A stretch of 64,000 nt of DNA, taken from Macrobrachium rosenbergii (Eukaryota; Arthropoda; Malacostraca; Decapoda; Palaemonidae). This document shows positions 49,597 to 64,000 of the stretch, in pieces. Positions within the stretch are counted from its first letter, which is position 1, and each line of letters begins with the position of its first letter. Under the pieces are notes generated by a model, which was given only the letters and a program-made list of their open reading frames with translations, had not been told where the DNA came from and made no database searches. A program made the translations under genes and the position numbers. The stretch spans positions 80,288,572 to 80,352,571 of the forward strand of contig NC_089742.1 in NCBI RefSeq assembly GCF_040412425.1. Reading direction: 5' to 3'.

Positions 49597-52175
49597 ATGC
49601 AAATCTCTAACTTACAACAGCCTGGTGAGACAAAATTTTTAATAATTAAACATTGCCCAGGTAAGGAGAAGCCTTGCAATTGGTTCCTCTCCTCCCTTGA
49701 AATACATCCTCACTCATTATGCATATCATGCTGCAAGCATGATTACAATCAATCGAGCCCTTGTAGTGGGTGTCAAGTGTGGCCTTCCAAACAGTGGGTG
49801 AAGTTTGATCAGAATAAGAAGAGAGAGAAGCAAGTTTCTCCGATGTCATCAGAGTGCAATTCTCCGCTGGTGACATCCGTGTCACCAACAGTACCTTCTT
49901 GCCCCCAGCAGTGTCCCCTTCGCCATCTCCTACTGTTTCATCAGAAGAGAGCCATCAGAACGGGGAGGACCACCGGTTTGACTACTCTCTGGTGGTTTCC
50001 TTTTGCTCGGAGGGTGAGTTTTTCTTGGAAGGATGCACCTCCTTGAGGTGAAGGGGGAGTGCTTCTCCTAACCCAACTTTTCTTACAGGTGCTGTGGAGC
50101 CCAAGGGGCTTAGGGAGTTATGGCCCTCTCAAGGTTTCCCAGGGGAGCTGAATGTTTCTGGGTTGATCTCCCACTTGAAGGCCTCCAAAGACCTTCCAGT
50201 AACAGCTCCTAGTGTGACAACTTCCATGGTTATGGTATCCACTGGCTTGAAGGCCACCAGTACGGCACTGGTAACACTGCATTTGCCTCAGGTAGTGAGC
50301 CCCCAGTTGTTACCTCCCACTTCATCTTCGCTTGGTGATGTCCTCCTCCACACCCTGCTGTCCAAGGCTGTCCTTGGCTGGAAGAAGGAGCCAAAGAAGA
50401 GGAATAGGAAGTTTTCATTGTTGTCTTCATCTTCATCTTCAAGTGCTGTCGCCTCCTCCCCTTCTACTTCCAAAGCTAGCATGTAGAGGAAGGAGGTTGC
50501 CCCACCCATCTGTAAAAAGTCTCGTAGGTCTTCTGACAGCCAGCCTTCCCCCACAGAGAAGGCTGCCGAGTCTCTCACTAGTGGTACTCCCAACACTGCA
50601 GCTCCATGGGAACAACCACTGCCCAGGGTTCCATGAACCCCCAGCACACAGTTACCAGTCCAAGGAAACTACCTTTTCAGGCCAGTAAGGGTCCTCAGTC
50701 TACAGTTCCAGGCCTGGCTGCCAGCATGGTCCAGTGAGAGAAAGTGAGTAGAGAGCGGACACACGAGCACTCACCCCCTTCCCGTTCTCCGAAGAGAGCA
50801 ACTCAAGAGTCCCGGATCGGTGACACCAGCCTACCAGACTGCTCACCTGGGCAAGGCAAGAGGAGGTCCCCCATCCAGTCTTGTTCTACTGTAGAGACTT
50901 AGGCTTCTCTGCGACAGGCCCCCATTCACATTCACATGCTCTCCCCAACCTGTACAGCCAACATCACTACGGGTTGATGACCGCCCACAGCTTTACTCAC
51001 CTGCCAGGACTTCAGCCTTCAGTAGGACCAGGACCAGGACCATTCACATTCCCATCCCAGCCTGACCATGGAGGTATACATTTGGGTTCAGTCCTCAGAC
51101 TGGACTGGTCATATGCATGAGTGGTTGAGAGACCACCAGGGGGCTCTGGTGGGCATCCCCTTCCTGTGGAGGGAGTAGCTCAAAAGGACTGTGACCTGGA
51201 AGGACTTGAGGTTTCTGTGCCCCAGGACTCAGACACCCCAAAGTTGCAGGTGAGTTTTTCAAGAGATCATCCGTTTGATACCGCAATATAATGATCACGA
51301 GGAAGAGACCATGCCTTTCCCTGTGGACTGCTCTTCAGCCACCGAGTCCTTTTGGGGACCCAAGAAGGAACCGAGGGTTTTGATGGGCTTGCTATGGTCA
51401 GGACTTGCTGAGGGGGCTTTGGACCAGGTGAATTCTCTTGTGTCTGGGCAGGAGAACACACTTCAGTCCAGCTGATTGTGCAAGACACTTCACATACCCT
51501 CAGAGAGGCCTTTACCGACTAAACAGGCTGACCTGGACTTGGTTCGTCTGTGTCCAGGTCTGTAGCTGGATCACCTCCATGCAAAAGGAGTTTCTTTTTC
51601 GCAGCAGGAGGCAGCTGCAATGGAATCGACTGCCATGGTAGCTTTCCTGGGTTGATCTTTGGTCCCTTACTATGACCAAGATCACATCCTCCTCTTTGGG
51701 GTCTCATACATCCAAAGAGGAAACCACATTCAGGAGACTAATGTTGTCTGGAGGTAGGGCCATCACCTACATAGCCCACCAGACAGCTAACTTGTGGGCA
51801 AACCTGGTTCTAAAGAGAAGAGAGACTTTTGTCTCAGGTTACCTGGTTTGTTGGTTCAGAGTCGGCACTAGCACTACGGAACGGACCAGTATTGGGTTCC
51901 ACTTCCCTCTTCCCTAGAAGAGAGGTGAAGGCTGTGGTGGGCAGGCTTAGAGTCAATAACAGTGACATGCTTGTTCATCAGGGAGTGGCCTCTGGGTCTT
52001 TGTGTGGCACTGCAACCCGGCCTTCAGGTCAGGCTGGCCCTTCATTTTCAGGTCCCAGGAACATCCAGTCTTCTTCTGCCCCTGCTAAGAAAGGAGTCCA
52101 GTCGCACCCTTTTCAGGCCCCTGACCTTTCTAGGAAAGGGGGTAAGGGTGAAAAGAAGGGCAGAGGACGCTAGGG
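49597..52175 (+). pseudogene. DIRS1-like gag, frameshifted
   Basis: The first 149 codons (49597-50046) have a Cys-rich start (FLSSLEIHPHSLCISCCKHDYNQSSPCSGC) typical of DIRS1-like Gag N-termini. The middle is Ser/Pro-rich. The C-terminal half, in several frames, carries RRLMLSGGRAITYIAHQTANLWANLVLKRR (51735-51830) and a Ser/Gly/Lys-rich end with RKGGKGEKKGRGR at 52173. Gag would assemble the particle. At least five frameshifts separate the parts. Confidence 0.7.
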
Positions 52176-52235
52176 GCAGCATTCTTCCCTGCTTGCTGCC
52201 ATTGATGGAGGTGGCTGTCTAGCCATTGTGCAACA

Positions 52236-53980
52236 GTGCAGCAATGTGGAGTGGAGACCTTGGCAGTGGATGTCTTTCAGGTGGAATATAGTACCCTTCA
52301 AGTTTCTCCTCCCCTTATCTATGATCTGGTTCACTTCCAGACATACGTTCCCAGCTCACTGAAGGACCTCACCCTGGGAAGAGGTGAAAGCGATGCTGAA
52401 GAAAGGGGCTGTAGAAGTCGTGAGAGATCGGTCTCCAGGGTTTTACAGCTGTCTTTTTCTCATAGAGAAAATGATGGGTGGTTAAAGACCTGTCATAGAC
52501 CTCTCTCCCTTGAACCAGTTTGTTTGCCAGAGCCAATTCAAGATGGAAATGGTACAGTCAGTACTTGATTCCATCAGAGAGGCTGACTTCATACTTTTGG
52601 TAGACCTGAAGGATGCATATTTTCAAATACCCATCCACCAGACCTCTTGCAAGTACCTCCGCTTTACCCACAGGGAGACAGTGTTCCAGTTCAGGTCACT
52701 TTGTTTTGGGCTCTTAACTGCTCCCCAGGTTTTCACTCGAGTGTTCAACCTTGCCTCAGCTCGGACTCATTTGCACAGGATACATCTTCTGAGGTACCTC
52801 GATGAATGGCTGGTTCTGGCGAACTCTTGGTCGCAGTTGCTCCAGGACAGAGATTGACTTCTCGAATTTTGTCATGACTTAGCAGTGGTGATCAATTTTG
52901 AGAAACCCGATCTCACACCCAAGCAGAGGGTAAAGTATCTGGGCATGCTGATAGATACGGCAGCAGCTAGAGTCTTCCCCTCAGACTCATGTGTCTGCAG
53001 ATTCAGAGAGGCAGTGCAGTTGTTCATGTCATGACAGGAGCAACTGGCTTACTAGTTGCAAGTTGTTCTTGGTCACCTCTCATCCTTGGAGAAGCTGGTC
53101 CCTCACAGGTGGCTTCACCTTCGTTCCTTTCAGTGGAGAATGAAGAAGTTTTGGTCTCCAGCAAGGGACTCTCCATTCCTGATTACTCTCTCAGAAGAAG
53201 TAAGGAAGGACTTAGCCTGGTGGCTAGATGACAGGAACCAATTAATAGGAGTGCCATTAGGCACTCCCACTCTTGAGATGCTTCTGTTTTCAGATGCATC
53301 AACCGAGGGATGGGGCAGAGTTGCTTGTTTCAGGTGTGTGGAACCTGAACAACAGACACCTCCACATCAATATCCTGGAACTCAAGGCAGCATTTTTGGC
53401 ACTTAAGAAGTTTCAGGATGAGCAACAACACCACAGTAGTGGCAAATGTCAACAAGCAAGGGGGGTTAGTTTTCCTTCAGCTCCACATGTTGGTGGTGCA
53501 GGTGCACAAGTGGCCGGTAGCACACTCAGTAGGGCTGTCAGCCAGGTACATTCAGGGGGCCCAGAATGTAGTGGCAGACAAGCACAGTCATCAGGGCCAG
53601 GTGATAGGGACAGAGTGGTCCCTACACCCAGACATAGCAGAAAGATTGTTTGATCTTTGGGGCTTTCCAATGATAGATCTCTTTACAACCTGACACACCA
53701 GAAAGCTGCCAGTGTTCTGCTCAATCGTGCCAGATCCATGGGCAGCAATGGAGGATGCCTTCCAACACCCATGGGACAATCTAGAGTCATATTCCTTTCC
53801 TCCGTTTTGTTTGGTTCGTCGGGTCATGATCACCCCGAATCTCAGGATGACCCTGGTGGCTCCTGAGTGGCCACATGCCGAGTGGTATCTGGACCTGCTA
53901 ATTCTACTTTTCAAGGTACCAAGAGAGACTCTCCCATGGTACAACCTGCTCTTGCGAGCTAGAGGTTTTCTCACTGCACA
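52236..53980 (+). pseudogene. DIRS1-like reverse transcriptase and RNase H
   Basis: The central open piece (52510-52857) reads LLVDLKDAYFQIPIHQTSCKYLRF...FGLLTAPQVFTRVF...LLRYLDEWLVLA, the DIRS1-type RT palm. The catalytic YLDD box is YLDE here, a substitution of an essential Asp. The thumb (VKYLGMLIDT) and RNase H follow in other frames: SDASTEGWG near 53290, LHINILELKAAFLALKKFQ near 53360 and ARYIQGAQNVVADKHS near 53545. The enzyme would make circular cDNA. It cannot be active as assembled. Confidence 0.8.
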
Positions 53981-53984
53981 GCAA

Positions 53985-55000
53985 CAGAGATGTCTGGATA
54001 CCTTTGTAAATCCTCTGCGGCTGTGTACAAGGGGAAGTGGGCCATTTTCTGTAGTTGGGTTCATCAGTGGTGTATCTCTCTGGTCAGAGCTACTCTTCAG
54101 CAGGTAGCAGACTTTCTCATCTTTCTTCATCAGGAGAAGCTTCTCTCTGTTTCAGCTATTAAGGGCTACAGAGGTGACCTTGGCCAAGCCCTTCGCTTGA
54201 AGGGAGTAGACCTCTTGTCCTCGTGGGAGATCTCCATGCTGTTGAGAAGCTTCAAACAGTCTTACCTTCCCAGGGAACTCAGGCCACCTGATTGGGATGT
54301 GACTCTCATCTTAAAGAGCCTGACTCATGCACCTTAAGGCCCTTCAAGAGAGTCATTAGACAGGGATCTGACCTTCAAAACTGTTTTCTTGCTTGCCCTG
54401 GCTTCAGCGAAGAAAGTAGGTGAGCTTCTTGTCCTTTCCTCAGTGTTAAGCACTTAAGGGGATGGGGATCTGTTACACTCAAGTTTGTCCCAGAATTCAT
54501 AGCGAAGACTCAGAATCCGTCGGTCCCTAACGCCAGATTCAAATCCTTTTCTATCTCCTCCGTAGAGGATTTGATGGTGGTGATCAGCAAGATGCTACTG
54601 TGTCCAGTTAGGGTGCTGAGGTTCTATCTTAAGAGGACTCGACATCTCAGGCCTGAGTGTCGACGACTTTGTTACTACCAGCTCAACCAAGCAAGAGGTG
54701 TCCTAGAACACGATTTTTTTTTGGCTTCATGAGACAATCAATCAAGTGTACTCAATGTCTGATGAGGTAGACAGAAGAGAGTTCTGAGTAAAAGCTCATG
54801 AGGTTAGGGACATTGGCATGTCTCCCGCATTCCGGAAGAACCTGTTGGTTCTACAGGTATTACAGGTGGGAGAGTGGTCCCAACAAAGCACAATCACGTC
54901 CTTCTACCTTCGGGATGTTGCCCACAGGTTCTTGGACACGTTTTCCTTGGGTCTTGTGGTGGCTGTTCAACAAGTTGTGTAGCTCACCTGGCTCCCCTAA
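53985..55000 (+). pseudogene. DIRS1-like tyrosine recombinase
   Basis: The open piece 53990-54337 is the SAM-like N-terminal domain (KGKWAIFCSWVHQW...QQVADFLIFLHQEKLLSVSAIKGYRGDL). Beyond it, mostly in one frame, come LLALASAKRVGELLVLSS with the first catalytic Arg near 54410, VKAHEVRDIGMS with the HxxR-like box near 54790-54820, and TITSFYLRDVAHRFLD with the nucleophilic Tyr at 54905-54907. DIRS elements integrate with this enzyme instead of a DDE integrase and make no target duplication. Stops at the 54350 junction and within the catalytic part inactivate it. Confidence 0.8.
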
Positions 55001-55563
55001 AGGGACAGGTAGCATCTCGCCTAAGGTGTACAGTAAGTGAGAGAGAATGTGTGTAAGTGACTGGCCTCCTCCCTTTACTCTTTTACCTTTCTCTTTTGTA
55101 AGGCAGAGAGCCAGGTAGCGAGCCGTTACATGCTGGATGGGCGTGTCATGCAGGTGAGTCTAAATAGCTGAGTTCCCTGTCTATGATCTATAGTAGAATG
55201 TTAAATGCAAGTCCTCCCCTTCTCTCTAGCAAGGGGAGAGAGGGGTTGACAATAAAACAAACCTATTAGTTTTATTAGCCTTTTATTGTCTCCGACACCA
55301 TGGGTTCATCCAAGCCTTTTTTTTTTTTTTTTTTTTTTTGGAACAATGAGACAAAATCATTCATTCAAGGCCAGAGGTCTGTCAGTTGAATCCCATATGT
55401 TCAACATGCCATAGGCACGGGACTCCTTCCTCAGCTCTTCAAGACCAGGAAGAGATTTTCTGGGTGGGTAGAACTTTCAGTCAGTTTGGAGATTTATCCA
55501 GACTCCACCCTCCAATGGGTAAGTCTCCTATGCCAAGACCGAAGCTTTGTATTTGTGTAGGAA

Positions 55564-55815
55564 CAAATTGCAAATTGTAAAGTAATTTGTATTTTTCCTA
55601 ACATACAAACTTGACGGTCCTTACATTAACGGCCCACCTGAGCCACCCCTCATTCTTGTACCTGGGCCGAAAGAAGTGGAGTGCAGACCGGTAGCTAACG
55701 ACCTTGTTTGAAAGTTAACGGCTGTTCCAGGTCGCATTCGCTAGCAAAATCCTATGTAAAGACCTTCAGGTTTGTATGTTGGGAAAAATACAATTTACTT
55801 TAAAATTTGCAATTT
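55564..55815. repeat. Right inverted terminal repeat plus internal inverted segment of DIRS1-like element
   Basis: 55640-55785 is the inverted counterpart of 49330-49490. In addition, 55564-55640 (TTTGTATTTTTCCTAACATA...) is inverted again at 55765-55815. This gives the nested complementarity expected when a DIRS internal complementary region lies beside the right terminal repeat. Exact assignment of the internal complementary region needs alignment. Confidence 0.6.
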
Positions 55816-56379
55816 TAAGTACAACAGATTTTCAATCGAGAGCAAGCTTTGATCTCAAACTTACAACGACAATAATCAGAAAATTATGCGTCAATTTCAG
55901 ATTATTGTCTTAAGATGAAAAAAACTTCATGTAGTATGTAGTCCTAATAAAATCTGACATCAGATTAACAGGCATCTTGTATCTTTCGTTAACGCAAAGG
56001 CAGTCATTACGAGAGGGAATTTCTGGCAGACTTTGTAAATGAAAAATATCATGGTAAAATTGTCACTTTTGTTAACATATTATTTTATGAAGGTTCATAT
56101 GATTATGTACACATTTTTGAATGACAAGAACTATTAAGGCACGTGACAGTTCCCTTTTTATATGACCGAAATGAATATTGCAAGATTTTTTACGGAAGCG
56201 TTGGCGATCGACATCTAGCCATGTATAGACTCCGCAGACTATGCATTGGCAATGATTTATGTAGGTGCATACTAAGCAAAATTATAATTTTTTAAAGCAT
56301 TTTTGTTCCTGTTACAAATAAAATTATTTATTTTATCTTATTTAATAATTTAGGCTGTCTAGCAAAGTACAAGGGCACT
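55816..56379. other. Unassigned AT-rich DNA
   Basis: Nothing recognised. Confidence 0.4.
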
Positions 56380-56720
56380 TTTCGGCCATTCAGCAATTAA
56401 AGAGTGAAAAGAGGGAGATGGAGTGGTTAGACAGCAAGAATAATAGATTAAGAAATTATGGAAATAAGTACAAGTGAGCAAAAGGTGAAACAGGGAGAAA
56501 CCCCCACAGTTGCACTAAAAGGTACTAGTTGGAGAGGTTGGACAGTAAGATTGAAGAAAGTAAGTTGGATCGAAGGTAATGAAAAAGGCCAGAAGTGGGT
56601 GCAGCTAGGGGCCAAAGGGACGCTGTGAACGCCCTTCAGTAATACCTATAGTGCAACACGAGAGGTGCACTGACGGCAATAAGCCCCCACCCAGCTCTTA
56701 AGGGAATTGATTTGACGTCT
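56380..56720 (+). repeat. Interspersed repeat of decapod type
   Basis: Contains GGAGAGGTTGGACAGTAAGA, GTGCAACACGAGAGGTGCACTGACGG (an internal GTGCA palindrome) and GGGACGCTGTGAACGCCCTTCAG. I recognise the GAGGTGCACTGACGGCA block as a frequent decapod repeat, but this rests on memory, not on a search. It has no coding. Confidence 0.45.
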
Positions 56721-57426
56721 GGCTCTGTTAAAATCCTTCAAAGATGGCCATGGCTGTCATTCTCATCTTCTTGAAGGTAAATAATGCATCAGATAATTAC
56801 GTGCATACTAATTATATGCATACTATTTTTGCTTGGTGAAGTGCATATTGCTGCTTCAGAGCATAAACACTTGGTTATCAAAGCGATGAAGGATATCGGG
56901 GTAAAGAGATTACCTCTTTGTGAAAACTCAAAAAATACTTCTCCCGTATCCTAATTATAGCCTAAGGAAAGAAATCTTATCTGTTGTTAGAAACGTTCCG
57001 TATACCAGAAATATCTAAGGGTTCCTTAGACGCACGAACTAGGTAACCGGCTAGTTAGCTGAGGTTTTGAGAATTCAGTTCGAGTACTCTAATCAAAGGG
57101 AAAAATGGGAAGAGAAGGCCAGTGCTCCTCCTCTTTTAGTATTTGCCTCGAGGGGTGGCTTCCATTGGTGCAAGAAGGTCCTTTGACCATGGTGATGGTG
57201 TATAAGTCGTGCTTCAGGGAATGATGTTCCGAGTAGCAGTATTTCGGGCAGAGGTACTCTTTGGTGTAATGGCCGCTGTAGAGAAAGAAGAACCTAGCCG
57301 AGGTCTTTGTTGAGGCTCATAAAGTGTACTCTTCGCTGTCTAGAGAGTACCTGACTTGGGAAAAATAAATAGGCCAACCTTTACGATGGAATTTCAACTT
57401 CTTGGAAGAAGGCAGTGCAATGATTA

Positions 57427-57429
<3 letters not shown>
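56721..57429. other. Unassigned DNA
   Basis: No gene recognised. Confidence 0.4.
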
Positions 57430-57498
<69 letters not shown>

Positions 57499-57510
57499 TG
57501 TGTGTTGTGT
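57430..57510. repeat. (CT)n(GT)n microsatellite
   Basis: A CT run (57430-57481) followed by a GT run (57482-57510). Confidence 0.95.
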
Positions 57511-60340
<2,830 letters not shown>

Positions 60341-60346
60341 GTAAAC

Positions 60347-61290
<944 letters not shown>

Positions 61291-62269
61291 TATTTTTAAA
61301 GAAAATAATTATCACAGGCTTCAAAAGCCTAATTCTCCCCACCTTCATTAATATGCAAATTAGGAAATATCCCAGATGAGAACAAAAATCATTAGGTAGA
61401 TTTCTTAATCTACTGTTCTATCTTCTCCCTCTTTGAAGATGGACTCCAACAGAGATTCATAGCTCCTCCTTATTTTCTTCTTTCAGAATATTGTCATAGA
61501 CCTACACGAGTCCCATAAGTGGTATTTTTCTTTCTTTATCTTTCACCTAGTCATTTCACTGGCGTTCTTCAGCAGTGTATTGGGATTCTAAAATCCATTT
61601 CTGGTAGCTTTTGGTAATCAGGAAAATGCAATTAACAGCGTTCGTAAATCAAGATCATGAAAAGTCCTATGTCTCGATAGAATTCCAGTTTAATATGTAA
61701 AACTACTAGAACTATGCAATAAGAAACCAGAAATAAAGGTGATGTTGATGGAATTTTGTTTAGTGAATTTGTCGTAATTAGTTGGGTGCTACTTGGATAT
61801 GTCATTTCAAGCTTGCTACTTATCCGTCTAATGGATCTGATAAGATGAAGCCGACTCATTTAGCAAAACACCACAGAGTGCTTCAAACATCAAAAGAGCT
61901 GGGACTTAAGATTGTTCTAAAGAAATAAAGATAAGAAGGACAGAGTCTGTCAAATGTTTAGGGACAATAATATCGACCACAGGTTCTCTGAACCTCAAGT
62001 TTATTGGAAGACTAAGAGGAAAAATATGCTATGAACAGGCTGAATAAGAAATAGAAGTCAAATATGCTGAAATTTCATACGAAAGTAAAAGTATGCCTTC
62101 TTGAGATCTGTATTGCTGTGTAAATTTGAACCATGGAATCACAGTGAAAGTACATCTTAAAAGTTTTCGTTGATTTAAGAATAAAAGTTTAAGATTATGT
62201 GTCAAAGGTCAGGACAGAATGAGAAATTATACGAAAGTGAGATTACGAAGTTCCATATGTAGGTGGGGT
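61291..62269. other. Unassigned DNA
   Basis: A 75-codon minus-strand frame at 61632-61859 shows nothing recognisable. The remainder is AT-rich. Confidence 0.35.
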
Positions 62270-62500
62270 GCTCATTAAAGGAAGATGGATAGAGGTGGCT
62301 TGGATTTCTCACTTCCATAGAGAAAGAAGTATATGTTAGTGTCAGCTGGGCTCCTCTGGTCCCCATAAGAACTGGAGGACCAGACCTATTTAGATGAGAA
62401 CTCTGAGGAGGGAGCTGGAGATGAACGGAAGCTTTGCCGTGTTGGGAGCGATGATGGGGTAGAAGGAATGGTTAGAGTTCATCGTTTTATTCGTTTTCTT
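62270..62500 (+). pseudogene. Possible LINE ORF2 C-terminal tail
   Basis: Shifted frames give RWRWLGFLTSIE, then SWAPLVPIRTGGPDL and RWWGRRNG. The order (R-x-x-WLG, a basic GRP-like segment, W-x-x-RRN) resembles the C-terminus of endonuclease-type LINE polyproteins. Short and low confidence. Confidence 0.3.
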
Positions 62501-63189
62501 CATTGAGATAAATAAGAATTAAAATAACTTTGAAATTACATACCAATAAAATTGTTGAAAATAAATAGATCTGTTTTTGTGATAATATCTGCTTGTTTCT
62601 TGTGATCTCCTCAGAGCGCAAATAGTTGGAGATTACAACTTAAGGTATTTAAGTAATTTACGTTTTATTAAAAATCATTTCCATTGTGTGTGCGTGTGTG
62701 TGTGTGTGTGTCATTCTTATCATTTGCACTCACACCAAATTTAGGCTAAAGAGAGATTGTCTATTTTCCCGAAGAAAGACCAAGGAAATTTCTCATTAAC
62801 ATTCTCAAGTGTGAACACGAGCATTCATATTTTTTTTAAGCTGATAGCCTTACAAAGTCTAGGTTTAGCAAGAAGAATGTAAGTCGAGGTTTGCGTGATA
62901 ATATTTTATGAACCTACTGACTTGACGTGACAAAATGTGGAGAGTTTTCTCTTCGGGCATAACGCAAACCCTTCACTCTGCAGAAATAAGAGAAAATGCT
63001 CTGCTTTTTTGTTAAATCGCTCGGGAAAATTTATTAAACGCTTTTCATATCAATCCTGCATTGAGAAGAAAAATATGAACGAAAGCCATGACATACCTGC
63101 AAGAACCCAGGAATAAGTGCCAGAAAGAAAGTTTAAAATTGGTGCTAAATTGAGCGTTAATCGTGAAGTTGTATCACAGCACTAAGCTA

Positions 63190-63355
63190 ATTAACCTAGA
63201 AGCTTTATCACAACTCCAAGAGCCATTAATATCTCTTAATTTCACAGGTTTTTTGTTTTGTCCAATACAATTACAAGTTCTAGACACGTTCGATACGCTC
63301 ATGGTTCGATGAAGGTATTGGGACTTGTTACGCGTTAGTGCTGTAAAATTCAGAT
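63190..63355 (+). repeat. Interspersed repeat Y, copy 3
   Basis: Core CAATTACAAGTTCTAGACACG...TGGTTCGATGAAG, followed by GTTAGTGCTGTAAAATTCAG, matches copies at 24835 and 35920. Confidence 0.5.
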
Positions 63356-63634
63356 ACATTTTAGATATTACATTACGTCTGCTTGCATGCGCATTGTTAT
63401 AACCTTGTAATTGAATGCGTTTATGCATAAGTGTCCCATTATTTAACCCAGTGGATCTTAACCTTTTTATTACCACGCCCCCTCTAAGAGTTGGTCCTTC
63501 CCTCCGCGCTCACCCCACCCTGCATCTATGGGTAAAATTCCCCCCCAGATTTAAAGGAAAATAAAAAGAAAAAAGAGAGAAGGGGGTTTCGAGGGATAGG
63601 GAGGGAGGTAAATAATTACAGAACATGGTTAAGT

Positions 63635-63905
63635 ATACCTTAGTTTTACCAGACCACTGAGCTGATTAACAGCTCTCCTAGGGCTGGGCCGAAGGATTAG
63701 ACTTATTTAACGTGGCTAAGAACCAATTGGTTACTTAGCAACGGGACCTACAGCTTATTGTGGAATCCGAACCACATTATAGCGAGAAATGAATTTCTAT
63801 CACCAGAAATAATTTCCTCTAACTCTTCATTAGCCGGTCGGAGAGTCGAACTCGGGCCTAGCGAGTGCTAGGCCACAACTCGACCGACTCGCCCAAGGAA
63901 GAGCT
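63635..63905 (-). repeat. tRNA-derived SINE
   Basis: On the minus strand an A box (TGGGCGAGTCGG, 63884-63895) is followed about 30 nt later by a B box (GAGTTCGACTCTC, 63841-63853). A tRNA-like head then joins a body containing AACCAATTGGTTCTTAGCC and CAGCTCAGTGGTCTGG. The spacing and box sequences fit an internal Pol III promoter. I recognise the family as common in decapods, from memory. Confidence 0.75.
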
Positions 63906-64000
63906 GCATGGTACGCCCAACGAATCTAACCAGAGTGGTAAACTATAGGAAACTACCATTATACGGCGATTCGTTTGCAGTTTTTCATAAACTTCTGAAT

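Noticed and set aside
63448..63490. hAT-type end (CAGTGGATCTTAACC) suggesting another MITE
   Set aside because: Only one end is visible and no matching inverted end or 8-bp duplication was found nearby.

Overview
This window looks like repeat-dominated accessory DNA from a decapod crustacean (shrimp, prawn, crayfish or crab). That assignment is an inference. It rests on DIRS1-like tyrosine-recombinase retrotransposons, a tRNA-derived SINE and several hairpin-rich interspersed repeats that I associate with decapod genomes, and very long (TA)n and (CT)n microsatellites. I found no convincing single-copy host gene. Nearly every recognisable coding segment belongs to a mobile element, and most carry single-base frameshifts. 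These could be real decay or residual long-read indels. A 500-base run of N (15054-15553) is an assembly gap.

Layout. 1-7824: an LTR retrotransposon on the minus strand. Its downstream LTR (1-996) is cut by the window edge and its upstream LTR is complete (6096-7824). The domain order is gag, protease, integrase with a GPY/F module, reverse transcriptase, RNase H. The reverse transcriptase is Ty3/gypsy-type but the order is copia-like, as in the Gmr1 group. Both LTRs carry a duplicated module of CRE/ATF-like and perfect heat-shock-element motifs. 7825-16000: tandem repeats (a 52-bp pair, four ~370-bp satellite units, three ~56-bp units), an inverted SINE-like dimer and a broken LINE ORF1. 16200-22200: (TA)n tracts tied to a tRNA-like SINE family, a decayed minus-strand LINE ORF1, a palindromic MITE, and a four-copy SINE cluster whose last two copies form a ~290-bp-arm palindrome. 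23390-29240: paired interspersed repeats around a LINE ORF1 with PHD finger, coiled coil and zinc knuckle. A 385-bp hAT-like MITE with an exact 8-bp target duplication splits this ORF1.

32640-35290: a badly decayed DIRS1-like element. 37405-45340: a minus-strand LTR element with gag and protease but no RT or integrase, a 17-unit tandem repeat in its leader, and LTRs that both abut (TA)n. 45689-46261: a palindromic MITE. 46700-48060: a second decayed copy of the LINE ORF1 seen at 18500-19400. 49330-55815: a fuller DIRS1-like element (gag, RT/RNase H, tyrosine recombinase, inverted terminal repeats). 55816-64000: mostly unassigned AT-rich DNA with microsatellites, a palindrome whose loop is (TA)n, a possible LINE tail and a tRNA-derived SINE.

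The elements do not form a pathway; the window is a nested retroelement landscape. The points most worth following up are the Gmr1-type gene order in a probable arthropod, the heat-shock/CRE modules in its LTR, the RT-less gag element with the multimerised leader, and the recurrent link between tRNA-cored SINEs or foldback elements and (TA)n tracts.
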